Source: Beaufortia kweichowensis
Lineage: Eukaryota > Chordata > Actinopteri > Cypriniformes > Gastromyzontidae
Direction of reading: 5' to 3'
Assembly: GCA_019155185.1 (NCBI GenBank)
Contig: CM032817.1
Coordinates: 2,846,974 to 2,910,973 of the forward strand
DNA: 64,000 nt
Positions 14,001 through 23,199 of the stretch are shown one piece after another. Below the pieces are notes generated by a model. That model searched no databases. It saw only the letters and a program-made list of their open reading frames with translations, and was not told the DNA's origin. The translations under genes were made by a program, and so were the position numbers. Within the stretch, counting starts at the first letter, position 1. Each line of letters begins with the position of its first letter.

Positions 14001-15182
14001 GGCAAATGACATTCCATCCACATACGTACAGAAAACGACCCCGGCGAAGCGATTACTCTGCACGCGATTGCAAATAGAAAAGTTTCCCAGTGTGGCTTTA
14101 TGTGAAATATCTCATTTTCTATTTGTGCCTATTTTGTCTACTTGACATTTCGTACCGATTTAGGTCGAATCGGCCCGTCCGAGTCGGATTCGCTTTTCTC
14201 GCGTTAATCTCTTCCTGAAAACGCGGACTCCCGGCATTAAAAACATTTGGCACAAGCGTTTTGAAGTGACTTACGCAGAGTACGTTTGCTAAAAATGGAA
14301 AAGAAAATGGCGTTTTTAAAAATTTCATCCGAGAGTCAAGTTGAAACTAGCGTAAATAAATAAAGCGATCGATTTCAGATCGTGTAACTTGTATCTGTCA
14401 AGCGCGCACCTGTTTTTTAAAACATTAGTTTCATGACTTTCTTTCTCAATAAAGTATCCCCTGTTTATTTTGTCATCCACAGGCTCCTGAACCTGTCCCT
14501 CAGCTCCGACACGGTGCCGGATCAGGACGCGATCGACGTCATCGTACGCGTGGGCCGCAATCCAGTCGGAAGACGTTCGGCGTGGAGATATTTCAGAGAG
14601 AAGTGGGACGTACTAAATTCAAGGTGAACGGGTTCGTCTGCGATCGAAACCTTTCCGATCGAGCGCCGAGATTAAATTGAATTGAAATGGCTCTCGCGTT
14701 ATCGTAGCGAGAGTCAGATACGATTATGAGAAATATTTGTTATTTATTTTTGTAAACTTCGCAGTAATGTGAAACGGCATGTCTTTGGTTCACAGGTACG
14801 GAGAAGCCTTGTTTATGAACTCGAAATTAATAAGCGGCGTGACGGAGTTTCTAAACACGGAGACCGAATTGAACGAGGTGAGTCTGAATTCGTACACCCC
14901 GGCACGACACGTCGGTCAAACGATAAATAAAAGCACGAGCGTACGGATGTTTCGGATGTGGTTAATTGAAGGATAAATTTGGATGAGTAGTTTACTGAAA
15001 TGCCTTTCCTCGATGTTGTCGTTTTGTGTTTTTTTCAGCTTAAAGAGTTCATCCTGACGAGCGGCGGAGCGGCAGCACCCGCGTTCGCCCGCGCCGTGGA
15101 GATCGTGGAAGCTAACGTGAAATGGCGCACGCTATTCGAGGAACGGTTTTACCGATGGCTGCGAAAAGCTCCCGACGGCTAA
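1912..15182 (+). CDS. trhde: TRHDE-like M1 aminopeptidase, C-terminal 11 exons (gene enters the window from the left)
   Basis: The eleven exons join in perfect phase into 451 codons ending in TAA at 15180-15182. From family knowledge, TRHDE (pyroglutamyl-peptidase II) is a type II membrane M1 zinc metallopeptidase of about 1000 residues that cleaves thyrotropin-releasing hormone outside the cell. This part covers the end of the peptidase unit (WTLQMGYPV motif), the small beta domain and the helical ERAP1-like C-terminal domain. The HEXXH zinc site, transmembrane segment and start lie upstream of the window. Two cysteine pairs have the spacing of the M1 C-domain disulfides: 7 residues apart in ACSFGNKHC, and 36 apart between YCTGV and LTCSD. 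N-glycosylation sequons NFS, NHT and NLS are visible. No stop or frameshift is seen, so the gene looks functional. The family is certain; TRHDE rather than another M1 ectoenzyme rests on close motif match throughout. Coordinates span introns; exons are listed separately. Confidence 0.93.
2100..3344 (+). other. trhde intron
   Basis: GT-AG intron of about 1.2 kb. I see no exon, RNA gene or recognisable transposon in it. It ends TTTGTGTCATTTCAG. Confidence 0.75.
3345..3433 (+). CDS. trhde: trhde exon b (89 bp)
   Basis: Completes a split Ser codon and encodes FRWQIPLTLTVGNFSHI and then TTIWVSNHT. This is the beta-domain part of the M1 fold. It carries two sequons, NFS and NHT, consistent with an extracellular glycoprotein. 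Donor is CACACAG|GTAAGA. Confidence 0.92.
3434..4000 (+). other. trhde intron
   Basis: GT-AG intron of 567 bp ending TTTCTTTACAG. No other feature was seen. Confidence 0.75.
4001..4134 (+). CDS. trhde: trhde exon c (134 bp)
   Basis: Encodes a stretch with WLLGNIDQTGYFRVNYD, the conserved hinge between beta and helical domains of M1 enzymes, then NWRLLIQQL. Ends in phase 0 at GACG|GTACGT. A 252-bp intron with a T/C-rich 3' part follows. Confidence 0.93.
4387..4442 (+). CDS. trhde: trhde exon d (56 bp)
   Basis: Short exon after TTTCTGCAG encoding IISVGNRAGLIDDVFNLA, the start of the helical C-terminal domain. Donor GCGAG|GTGGGT splits an Arg codon that is completed at 9310. Confidence 0.92.
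8358..8460. mobile_element. hAT-like non-autonomous DNA transposon fragment
   Basis: Begins TAGGGATGCAACAATACAG and then has CCACGGTTCAATACATACCTCGG and repeated CGGTT units. This resembles the ends of fish hAT elements whose termini read AGGGGTGTAACGGTAC. The right end was not found, so the extent is uncertain and it may run further right. Confidence 0.45.
8900..9060 (-). mobile_element. tRNA-derived SINE (minus strand)
   Basis: On the minus strand the sequence starts GGTCGGAGCTTGTGGCTGAG, with an A-box-like GTGGCTGAGTAGACAGCGC followed by a B-box-like GAGTTCGAATCCCG about 40 bases on, and then a tRNA-unrelated tail. The promoter layout fits a pol III SINE inserted antisense in the intron. 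No tRNA cloverleaf is complete, so it is not called a tRNA gene. Confidence 0.6.
9310..9457 (+). CDS. trhde: trhde exon e (148 bp)
   Basis: Acceptor CTCTGCAG. Encodes AGYLPQNIPLQIISYLS and then EFLPWHAASRALYQLDKLLD, a hallmark of the M1 helical domain (PLQIISYL and PWHAASRAL). Ends phase 0 at TTTAGC|GTGAGT. Confidence 0.94.
9458..10430 (+). other. trhde intron
   Basis: GT-AG intron of 973 bp ending TTTTCTCTCATCAG. No additional feature was recognised. Confidence 0.75.
10431..10528 (+). CDS. trhde: trhde exon f (98 bp)
   Basis: Encodes DYVLKQVAPTYHKTGWPTAS and then QAAYQT, part of the helical domain. Donor CCCA|GTGAGT. A 175-bp intron with a T/C-rich 3' end follows. Confidence 0.92.
10704..10811 (+). 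CDS. trhde: trhde exon g (108 bp)
   Basis: Acceptor TCCTCCTCAG. Encodes REAIMLACSFGNKHCHRQA and then SLISDWISSNKN. The two cysteines are 7 residues apart, matching the first conserved disulfide of M1 ectoenzyme C-domains. Donor AACAG|GTGAGG. Confidence 0.94.
10812..12194 (+). other. trhde intron
   Basis: GT-AG intron of 1.4 kb. No gene or transposon was recognised. Its right half becomes CpG-rich, and the same is seen in the next intron. Confidence 0.7.
12195..12362 (+). CDS. trhde: trhde exon h (168 bp)
   Basis: Encodes NVRDIVYCTGVSLMDEDVWE, then a helical stretch ending SEKKILLEALTCSD. The cysteines are 36 residues apart, matching the second conserved M1 C-domain disulfide. Donor GACAG|GTCGGT is weaker than the other donors. 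Confidence 0.94.
12363..14482 (+). other. trhde intron, extremely CpG-rich at its left end
   Basis: GT-AG intron of 2.1 kb. The first 300 bp contain about 33 CpG and only 1 TpG by hand count, while GC content is only around one half. It contains a short TG tract near 13630. No gene was recognised. See the separate finding on CpG gain. Confidence 0.75.
14483..14623 (+). CDS. trhde: trhde exon i (141 bp)
   Basis: Encodes LLNLSLSSDTVPDQDAIDVI, then a segment reading AWRYFREKWDVLNS. DQDAIDVI and the W-x-F-x-x-K-W pattern are typical of the M1 C-domain. One sequon, NLS. Several Arg codons beginning CG occur where related proteins have His or Lys, in keeping with the CpG-gain trend. Confidence 0.92.
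14796..14877 (+). CDS. trhde: trhde exon j (82 bp)
   Basis: Acceptor GGTTCACAG. Encodes YGEALFMNSKLISGVTEFLN and then a short acidic segment. Ends phase 0 at AACGAG|GTGAGT. The introns before (172 bp) and after (161 bp) are short and hold nothing else. Confidence 0.93.
15039..15182 (+). CDS. trhde: trhde terminal coding exon k (144 bp with stop)
   Basis: Acceptor TTTTTTTCAG. Encodes LKEFILTSGGAAAPAFARAV, then EIVEANVKW and a final WLRKAPDG before TAA at 15180-15182. The E-x-x-E-A-N-V-x-W motif and the end point match the C-terminus of TRHDE proteins. Confidence 0.93.
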   Translation, partial: LKEFILTSGGAAAPAFARAVEIVEANVKWRTLFEERFYRWLRKAPDG

Positions 15183-15263
15183 CGTCACATCAAGCACGAA
15201 AGCTCAAGGAGACGTTTACGGGGCGGTGTTTTGGAGCGTGAGAATCAGCGAAACGTCGACCGA

Positions 15264-15397
15264 CGATCCGTCGTCCGTTTGCCGAAGAGGAAACGCGCAC
15301 GAGAGCGGTCTGCGAAAAAGGACGTGTAACAATTTCTTTTGAGACGTGATTGTTTTTACCCCACGACGCCTCAAATCGGCACCGCCCCGCACGCTCG
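15264..15397 (+). repeat. Direct repeat in 3' UTR, copy 1
   Basis: 134 bp that recur without net indel at 15900-16033, offset 636 bp, with about 5 mismatches. The copies start CGATCCGTCGTCCGTTTGCC and end CCCCGCACGCTCG. Both are CpG-rich. Confidence 0.9.
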
Positions 15398-15899
15398 CCG
15401 AACATGCCGCAAATGTTCTCCGGAGACCGCTGCGGCCGTCCTGAAACAAAGACTTGTTAACATCTTAATGTGTATTCTAAGGTCTTCTTGCTTTTCTTTC
15501 AAACAATTTTGAACGGTGTTAGTTAAGGCCACATCCAGCATCATGAAACGGTCGAACAAAGACAATCGCGGGTAAAGAGTCTGTTTAGAATGGGGCCCGA
15601 TGCACAAAATAGTGTTTTGATGAAATGTACGCAAGTAGCATAAGAAGAAGAGTCACGTAGGTAGGATTTAAGCCTAAACGACCGTAACCGATTTGCAAGC
15701 GGAGGTGAAAGAAACGAGTATTACCGGTCGGTGACGTTCGTAGTCCGGATCGGACGGTTTTCATTCGTACGGATACGGTTGTACGCTCGCGTGAGGGAAA
15801 CTCGATACGTTGAAAAGTAAGCAAGTTATTTTTTACGCAGAGCCTTAAAAATCCTTAACCGCAGCGTGACTTGGTTTTCCGTAGTATTTGAGTATTAGT

Positions 15900-16033
15900 C
15901 GATCCGTCGTCCGTTTGCCGAAGAGGAAACGCGCACGAGAGCGGTCTGCGAAAAAGGACGTGTAACATTTTCTTTTGAGATTCGATTGTTTTTACCCCGC
16001 GACGCCTCAAATCGGCACCGCCCCGCACGCTCG
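15900..16033 (+). repeat. Direct repeat in 3' UTR, copy 2
   Basis: Second copy of the 134-bp unit at 15264. The flanks differ, so this is a local duplication or two inserts of one element rather than a longer tandem repeat. Confidence 0.9.
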
Positions 16034-16047
16034 TAAATAAGCGTCTT

Positions 16048-16053
16048 AATAAA
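16048..16053 (+). promoter_or_regulatory. Candidate polyadenylation signal AATAAA
   Basis: AATAAA inside TCTTAATAAAATACG, 866 bases after the trhde stop. It is a candidate only; the hexamer is common by chance in AT-rich DNA. Confidence 0.25.
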
Positions 16054-16554
16054 ATACGAGCGTTATAAAAAACTAACGCGCCAGAAGTCACGGTTCGATT
16101 CGGCGTACCCGGTACTTACGAGTCACATTTGACGAGCGGCAAGAAAAGCACACTACGCGGACATTATACGGTTTTTGAAGTCACAAACGGTTATTTAAAA
16201 ACGTTATCCGTACAAGAAGGAAACCGATATTAGCAGAAAAAGTACATATCTAGCGCGGCACGTTTTCTCGGTCGTCTCGGACCCCCGTATTTGTCATTAC
16301 CCCGTCGTTTTACGCGTTTCAATCCACTCGCGTGTAGACATTTACTTGTTTTTAACACGTTTCATTCCACGTTTCCGATCCAAAAATCGGCCCGACGTTA
16401 CGAAGTTAATTTGTACATACGCATATTAATGTGTTTTGTAAATGTACAATATGTATGTAAATGTACAATGTAAAGCAGTAAAAAAAGAAGTGGGCATTCA
16501 GGGCGTTTTCTACCTCTATCTGTGAAATTGATATAAAAGACTGGCAGTGCCTTA

Positions 16555-16560
16555 AATAAA
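16555..16560 (+). promoter_or_regulatory. Candidate polyadenylation signal AATAAA
   Basis: AATAAA within TGCCTTAAATAAACC, followed within 30 bases by a GT-containing stretch. A second candidate end for the trhde transcript. Confidence 0.3.
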
Positions 16561-16763
16561 CCTGTCGTGAGAACGGATGTCATTAGACTTGTGGTTTTTG
16601 AAGCATGTCAAACGCAGCGCGCGGTATATCTCCGACATCCTACGGGTGCGTGGAATCGAGGTTAGAGCGAAACCGTGGAGATGCGAGGTGTGCCCGAAGT
16701 TGTATTTTGGAGGTAAGAAATGGAAATAAAGCAAGCATAAATGTAAGTGTTGTTTATTTGAAT

Positions 16764-16856
16764 CTATGTATGTATGTATACATACAGTGTACAATGTGTA
16801 TATATGTACATGTATGTATGTATGTATGTATATATACATGTATATATGTGTGTACA
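16764..16856 (+). repeat. TATG/TGTA microsatellite
   Basis: Imperfect run of TGTA and TATG units mixed with TATATACATG segments. It accounts for the long two-strand ORFs seen here, which are not genes. Confidence 0.9.
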
Positions 16857-16864
16857 TAAATCGC

Positions 16865-17189
16865 GTGGGAGCATTAGGTCTAACGGTTAACACGTCTGTT
16901 TTGTCATAGTACAACTATGTCATACTTCATGTCGACTTTCTGTTGAAAGTTGCTAGTCATGGAGGTTTTTACGTCAACTAAACATTCCATCATTTTGGTG
17001 AATCGTTACGTTTCGTGAAAGCGGTCCCAAAACGTCAGAGTCATTATCTACGAAAATATTTAAATCACCGACTACAAGAGTAGGGGCCATTAGTAGTTCA
17101 GAGGAAAAGTCACCAAATTCTTGAATAAAGTGTGCGTGGTGCCCTGGCGGCCTATACTGCTGTACGCTGTAGCCAGAATGTTTTATCAT
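16865..17189 (-). mobile_element. CR1/L2/Rex1-type LINE fragment (endonuclease plus RT scrap)
   Basis: On the minus strand 17189-16974 encodes YRPPGHHAHFIQEFGDF and then VVGDLNIFVDND, the central endonuclease motifs of a fish CR1/L2/Rex1-group LINE. It runs directly into an RT-end scrap (16914-16870) reading DKTDVLTVRPNAP. The sequence between them in an intact element is missing, so this is a deleted, dead copy. The same DKTEVLTVRPKAP segment occurs in the next copy near 18010. Confidence 0.75.
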
Positions 17190-17239
17190 TTACATTAGGT
17201 GACATAATCTTAAGTAGCATCGTTTCAAGGAGTTATAGT

Positions 17240-17400
17240 TCAAGTTTATTTGTATAGCTTTAACGATGTAGCACTGTTTCAAGGCAGCTTTACAGCAGAA
17301 TAAACAGAATAGCAAGCCGGGAAATGTAAAAGGTCATTTAATAACTAATATCTAGTATCACTGATATGAAATATGCAATATCTGATATCAGCACTCTCCT
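17240..17400. repeat. Repeat-like segment, probably LINE-associated
   Basis: Contains AAGTTTATTTGTATAGCTTT and GTTTCAAGGCAGCTTTACAG, a sequence style I associate with dispersed teleost repeats. I cannot assign it to a family from sequence alone. Confidence 0.35.
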
Positions 17401-17535
17401 AGTGAGCACTGGCAAGGAACCCAAACTCCATTAACGAATGTATATATTTACATTTACATTTAGCCGACTCTTTTATCCAAAGCGACTTACGGAACCCATA
17501 GGGCACCTAGTTGTTTCAGTGGGGAAGGAAAGATC

Positions 17536-17958
17536 TTACCAAAAGCCAGATGAGAACGTAATGGCGGCGAGGGACTGTAACGGTAAACCACCCGTCAGTA
17601 AGATCTTAAAGTTAATACGTCGCGTAATGGGTAACCGGTGCAGCGTCGGGCTGATACGTTCAAACTTTTTTGTTCTTGTGAGAACTCTAGCTGCTGCATT
17701 TTGAACTAGTTGGAGCTTTTGTAATAGGCTAGCTGGGCAGTCTCCTAATGACGCATTGCGGTAATCCAGCGTAGACGTCAAGAACGCGTGAACTAACTTT
17801 TCTGCACTCGATAGTGACTGCGTATGATGCAGTTTAGATATGGTTTGTAGAGGAAAAAAGTGTCGGGTGTCGGCGACACGCCTTTCAAACGAGAGTACCG
17901 TCGAACAAAACGACCAGATTCCTAGCTGACGACGAAGGCTCGGTAGAGAACCCGTCAA
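17536..17958 (-). pseudogene. LINE ORF2 C-terminal fragment
   Basis: Minus-strand frame with LVHAFLTSTLDYRNASLGDC, then KLQLVQNAAARVLTRTKKFE and HRLPITRRINFKILL. This is the typical post-RT region of CR1/L2/Rex1 clades. An in-frame W appears lost before RLPI. It is a remnant, not a host gene. Confidence 0.8.
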
Positions 17959-17989
17959 TAGTAAGATAATATTCCTGTCGGTTAAGTGT

Positions 17990-18451
17990 GGGAGCTTTAG
18001 GTCTAACGGTTAACACCTCTGTTTTGTCAGAGTTCAAGAACAGAAAGTTGCTACTCATCCAGGTTTTTATGTCAACATCAACATCAAGTTGTGGTTTTTT
18101 AATAGCAGGCACAATAACGGCCAGCTTAAACGCTTTAGGGACCGTAATATCAGGCAGCATCTCTTTTAATAAGGTAGCAGGGATTGGATGTAGCGTGCAC
18201 GTTGCAGATTTAGATGATTTAGTTATCTTAAAGAGTTCATCCTCTTCTACGTTTGAGAATAATTGCAGTCGCTCAGTAAGCGGGCTGGGATGTTCCGTCT
18301 GTCTTGGGAATATAGCCTCTGGTTGCGTGGCTTTAATTTTGTGTGTAATATTATAAGTGTTATTTGTAAAGAAATTCATGAATTCATCAGTACTACGTCG
18401 ATAGCCGGCGTACGAGTATGGTGACGATTTATTTTTTGTTAAGTTACCCAT
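17990..18451 (-). pseudogene. LINE ORF2 reverse-transcriptase fragment with internal deletion
   Basis: Minus-strand frame containing KSSKSATCTLHPIPATLLKE (early RT), then AFKLAVIVPAIKKPQLD, followed directly by DIKTWMSSNFLFLNSDKTEV, which belongs much later in the RT. The YxDD core between them is absent, so the deletion removed the active site. Confidence 0.8.
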
Positions 18452-19082
18452 TGTGTTAAATGAAAAATTTTGCCTTGTGTTGATTTCCTTCTATTGAATG
18501 TAGGCAGATCTAGAGTTTTTTAAAGCTTTTCTGAATTTTGAGACGCTATCCTTTGAAGCTATGCGGAATATACCTCTAGTTTTGTTTTCTTAAAGATGCG
18601 TTCCATTTTACGGGCAGCCCTTTTTAGCGCACGCGTGTTTCCCGATTATACCACAGAGTTGGACTTTTATCTTTAATTTTCTTTAGGCGCAGGGGAGCCA
18701 CCGTATGTAGTCGTCCGGAAAAGACAGAGTTAATATCGTCTGTAATATAATCAAGATCTTCCAAGTTATCATATGTGCTATGCAATTGAGGTAATTCAGG
18801 CAGAAATGAGACTAGAAAATACTAAGAAATGAGTCTTTGGTACTAGCAGTTATTGTTCTGCTGTATTGGTAACGTGGAGTTGGCTTCGTAACCGTGGGCA
18901 GATGAAGCGTACAAGATACTAAATAGTGACCTGAGATGTCTTGACTTTGCTGATAAATTTTACCATTGTCCACATACTTACCATACAGTACCAGACAGGT
19001 ATAATATTAATTTACAAAACACAAAATAACAACGTAATTTAAAGCGCGATTACGACAGCGAGCGGGTCCCGAGACGTGTCGT

Positions 19083-19394
19083 CTAACGCCTACGGAGTTG
19101 AGCGTCTGTAAAACCACAGACTAGAAGAACTCCATCTGCGGCCGGTACCAGATCTGATAAAAAGTCAAAAAGTTTAATGAAGTCTGTGCAGTGCCCTGGT
19201 GGCCTATACACCGTAGGCAGGAGAAATTTGAAGAATGTTTTGTCATTTACATTAGATGGCAGAATATTAAGTACCATTGTTTTAAATGAGTTGCATTTAA
19301 AATTAGACTTCTGACTAATGCTAAAGTTATTACCGTATAGGGCAGCGACACCTCCCCCTCTGTTTATAACGGTAGTCTTGGGGAATAGAGTCAT
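19083..19394 (-). pseudogene. LINE ORF2 endonuclease fragment
   Basis: Minus-strand frame with RGGGVAALYGNNFSISQKS and VYRPPGHCTDFIKLFDFLSD, the apurinic-type endonuclease of the same LINE group. It ends at VCGFTDAQL where an intact copy has G-D-F-N, so a catalytic Asp/Asn motif is damaged. Confidence 0.78.
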
Positions 19395-19430
19395 TTAAAG
19401 TGATAAAATCACGTTTCTGTTAGACAAATA

Positions 19431-19454
19431 TATGTATGTATGTATGTATGTATA
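19431..19454 (+). repeat. TATG microsatellite
   Basis: Six TATG-type units. Confidence 0.85.
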
Positions 19455-19700
19455 TTTGTTGTTGGGTCTTGTCATCATTGCTGCTGCAGCTAGTTTGTGT
19501 AATATGTATGTTTTGTGGCACCTGTAACAGGTGGCCTGCAGGAAAGATGACAGGAAAAGGGATTCTGTTTTTCACAGTTTATGCATGCACACACACTTGG
19601 CCTCCTTCTACACCACTCCTTTCACAGCTCTGCCCCTAGCATTCCTTTCCCCATTTCACAACATACACATCTACTTAACACAATTGTCACCATTCATTTC

Positions 19701-19746
19701 ACACACATACATACATGCATACACATACACACACACACACATACAT
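19701..19746 (+). repeat. ACATAC/AC microsatellite
   Basis: ACATAC units followed by a short (AC)n run. Confidence 0.85.
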
Positions 19747-19759
19747 AGGACTTAGGCCA

Positions 19760-22689
19760 AACGTTTCTCACTGATCACATTGATTTTATGTTGTTTTCAC
19801 TTGGACGCTTATAAACCACGATTCTGACGCAAAATGACAGCCACGCCGATGTAAACGTCTAATAAAATTGTCTTTTCTCTTTACGCCTCCTTATGACTAC
19901 ATTCTTTAATTTACTTTAGTTTAAGTGAGTAAACGTCATCTGACACGTTTCCTCAAATTACTGTTTTTTTTTTACCATAGCGATAAAACTATTCCATTTT
20001 GAACACCGTTTCCCTTTCAGATACCGTTTCATTTGACAACTGTAACGAAATCGTCTGATATTTCTGTTCGTATACCTGTACCATTACAGACTCAAATAGT
20101 GATCTCTGCTGATACGTCAGTGAAATTTCCCACGGTGAGCATCAGGGGACTCGCCACTGGAAGCTGAAATGACACAAACGCACAGTAACATGACATGAAA
20201 CGCTTGTACGTTTTTCTCATGAGATTAAATGTCACTGACACAGAAACACGTAGGTGCGACAAAACTGTAGCACTCAAGATTGGGAGGAATATTTACTCTC
20301 TCTGTCTCTCCCTCTCGTCAAGTGACGCTTGATGGTTTTATCACAAAATAACAAATAACAGCTGAAGAACGCCGGATACTAATGCTGCGATTCGACTTTA
20401 AAGAAAGCCGTCGGATGTTTCAAACACATTACACAGAAAACGAAGCATTACAAAGCCCGCTGGAAACGCGTGTGAGGGGTAGATACTGTGATACTGTATG
20501 TTCACGATAACAATACTTTTACCAATGACAGAAGCCTGTTGAACTAAAAACACACCTATACGTTTGCATAAATCCGCGTTCATCGGCGAGAGCGAACAAG
20601 AGAAAACTAAAGAAAATGAAACTCCGCCACAGGCTGGTAATTTGGTGGCTGTTTTTATCATTGATATTTACAACGTACGCCTGATAACTCACAGTTTCAG
20701 CAAAAACAGGTCTTGGCGTTTTTGGGAGTAAAACGCGCACTAACGTGTTTCCGTTTCATGTCGTATGATGTTATGGAACATTAGAAAAATACATATTGCT
20801 TTTGTTGCAGCTTATTCAATTACATATAAGAAGCTACAATAATCTAAAAAAATTTTCCCTGGACTAAAACTTACCATATAAATTGCAAACAATCTTTAAG
20901 AAACCCCTGAGCTTTTCAATCTCAAATAAATCCACTTTCCAAATTGACTGTAATTAACCCCCATCCGCCCTTACTCGCGCTCTCTCTCAAAGCGTTAGCA
21001 GAGAGGTCTCGGTCTCGTCGTTATCTTTTAAGGGACTTTAGAAAAACTATAGAGAAGAGAAAGATTCTGTTAAGGATAGCTCGGAGGAGAAAGATGTTCG
21101 GTGAGGATACGTCGAGCGGTTCGACGTCCGTTTCGGACTAGTTCTAGAAAGAGAACGCGGAGTTCGAGCGGTTAATGCATTCGCCTGGTTTTCGTTCTAA
21201 TTAACAGCAGTAAATGTGTCCAAACTACAACCTGCCATGAGAAAATCTATTTGTGTCTTGAGACCAAACCACCCTGTATTGCTTACATTATCATCTATGA
21301 CATTTATTTAGCACAACGGCTGCGATGTGAAAATTAAATCGGATAATAGCGTAAAGTTGTAAATCGAGCGAAGGCCGACGGTCAAAGTGAGCCGCGGGAA
21401 AAATAAGCGCGGGATCTGCAAACTATTTCGGACGACGCGTTCAACTTTTATATAAAGTTGCAGAGCGTCTCCGGTCCTCCTGGTCACTCTCCAGAAACAT
21501 GTAATACCTAAAAAGAAACACGCTGCCTCGAGCAAATTAACGTTTAATACGCTAAAACAAAACGAATGAAAAATGTGCTGCTTCAATTACAGGCTTCCAC
21601 TGGAACTGTATTACTAGAAACAGTTTTTTTTTATAACCGCTAACAAAATTTGTTATCGTGTTAGATGTGACCTGTAGGGCTTAACCCACAGTATTATTTG
21701 AACTGTAATTCAAATTCATTAAGAGGAGTCAATCCACAAGTTTAATGTCACACACCACCGCTTCTGGGTCCAAACGGATGGCAAAGGCAAACGACAAATT
21801 ATTCTACTATACCCTCGTGCCCTGCTGTAAAACTACCAAAAAAACCCCAGGATGTAAACCTTTATCTCCGTAACAAAATTCCAGGTGGCCCGACGGCGAT
21901 TAGTTTTTCGCGAATTATTAAAACGTTGCTGTCTGAGATCCTGGGAGCTTGGTGACCTTAGTGAAAACCACGAGTGTAACCTCAAATATGTGATCTGAAT
22001 AAATAGCGCTCATAAACGAAGCCTCGCCTGAAAACAGGAGGTTTGAACCCAGAAACGGTATCCCTAACGTCACGACGCGACAGCGTCGTAGCGACTTTGT
22101 CGTTAAAGACGCATCGCTCAGTCCTGCCCTTTGTTTGCCCGGATCAAATTCCATCCCGGGACGCGTTTGCGTTAGCGCGGAAGGCTGTGGCGATTTTCTG
22201 CCATCGACATTCCGTCTAAAAGGAGTTTTTAGCGAGCGGCCGTCTACGCCCACGATAAATCGCACGTTCCCGATAGACACGAGCGATCGGTTTAATCAAA
22301 CGCGTTACGTCCTACCGACCGTTTTTGTTCACGTGCGACACGAGAAATGTCGTTAAGGTCGAAACGTGGCAACGTGGCTTAACGAAACGCTTTGAGGAAC
22401 GAAGCGATTCTGTTGTTCGTTAGTCAATTTCACGCGACGCTAAAAGTGTCAGGTTTTCTAACACAAATCAATGTCACTGGAACAAAGAATTAAACAAATC
22501 TATCTGCCGACGCTTGGGGTTAGCGTGCAGAGAACGAGGTTTGCGTTGGGTTAGCCAAAACTAAATGGAAGAAATCTTTTAGGTCTCGTGCAGCGCAAAC
22601 GTACCATCTAATCTAAACACGATTCGTCCTTTGGTTTCTTCTTTCGTCTGCAGAACTGTTGTACGGTCTTTGAAGACACGAGGAACAAA
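19760..22689. other. Intergenic, no gene recognised
   Basis: No exon-like or transposon-protein segment is seen. Parts, for example 22060-22400, are very CpG-dense without high GC content, like the trhde intron block. Short open frames here are explained by loss of TG-containing stops. Confidence 0.6.
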
Positions 22690-22950
22690 TATAAAGGGGT
22701 CAAACGACTGACAACGTGTCCCTTTCGCATCGTAATTCATCACGTTTCAGACGATAACGGTTCGGGATCTTGGCGTGCGTGTCGTAGACAAAGTGCTCCT
22801 GGGACGCGACGGCAGCGTTGTCGCGACTATCGTTCTTGCCGACGGTGACGACGGGATAACCCATCTGCGGGGTCCGGCGGTCCGTGACCTCCGTGATGTC
22901 GATGTCCTTCCCCTTCCTCTGCGTGACCTGTGATACGAAACAGAGATCAA
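22690..22950 (-). pseudogene. Inverted partial copy of trhde exon a with intron flanks
   Basis: On the minus strand, 22930 down to about 22765 aligns to trhde exon a, keeping KDIDITEV, QMGYPVVTV and QEHFVYDT. The acceptor region (TATCACAG) and about 60 bp beyond the donor also align, so it is a DNA-level duplication and not a retrocopy. No neighbouring exon is present. Key residues are altered (Met to Thr, Trp to Arg, Leu to Pro), so it is a dead fragment. In my hand alignment about 14 of 23 differences convert TpG or CpA of the parent to CpG. Confidence 0.88.
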
Positions 22951-23025
22951 ACACGTAATAATATTGGTCCGAATAATTGTTTTTTCGCTATGCGACGCCA
23001 TACGATAGCCGTACGACACTTTTTG

Positions 23026-23195
23026 AAACTTTTCCTTCCTCTACAGGTATTTATCTAGCACCGCATAACATTGTAAACTTAGTAAAGCACTTCTTTGAAC
23101 TATTGCTGCCGCTTTTGACGTATCGCTTCATTGTCTCCTAATGTTTGTAAGTCGCTTTGGATAAAAGCGTCAGCTAAATGCCTAAATGTAAACGT
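23026..23195 (+). mobile_element. L2-type LINE 3' tail
   Basis: Starts TTTTCCTTCCTCTACAGGTA, continues with ATTGTAAACTTAGTAAAGCA, and ends with GTCGCTTTGGATAAAAGCGTC and AAATG-type short repeats. It matches a second copy at 39547-39780. It begins about 75 bp from the end of the inverted trhde exon copy. Confidence 0.75.
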
Positions 23196-23199
23196 AAAC

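Larger units (their letters stand above)
15183..16560 (+). other. Probable trhde 3' UTR
   Basis: Follows the stop codon directly. Two AATAAA hexamers could end the transcript, at 16048-16053 and 16555-16560; the sequence cannot decide between them. The region is CpG-dense and carries the 134-bp direct duplication listed below. No conserved ORF was found. Confidence 0.45.
17438..19394 (-). mobile_element. Decayed CR1/L2/Rex1-type LINE (minus strand)
   Basis: Read on the minus strand this gives, in order, endonuclease (19394-19083), RT (18451-17990), the post-RT C-terminus (17958-17536) and a 3' tail (about 17500-17438) with the GTAAGTCGCTTTGGATAAAA motif of fish L2-like tails. Frames are broken and part of the RT palm is deleted, so it cannot move itself. 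It lies 3' of trhde in opposite orientation. Confidence 0.8.

Noticed and set aside
15190..16091. Minus-strand frames repeated twice downstream of trhde
   Set aside because: The similarity of the two frames comes from the 134-bp DNA duplication; no protein family fits and no start or conservation is seen.
16552..16914. Minus-strand 120-codon frame rich in Tyr/Ile/His
   Set aside because: Mostly a TATG microsatellite translation; only the first few codons are LINE-derived.
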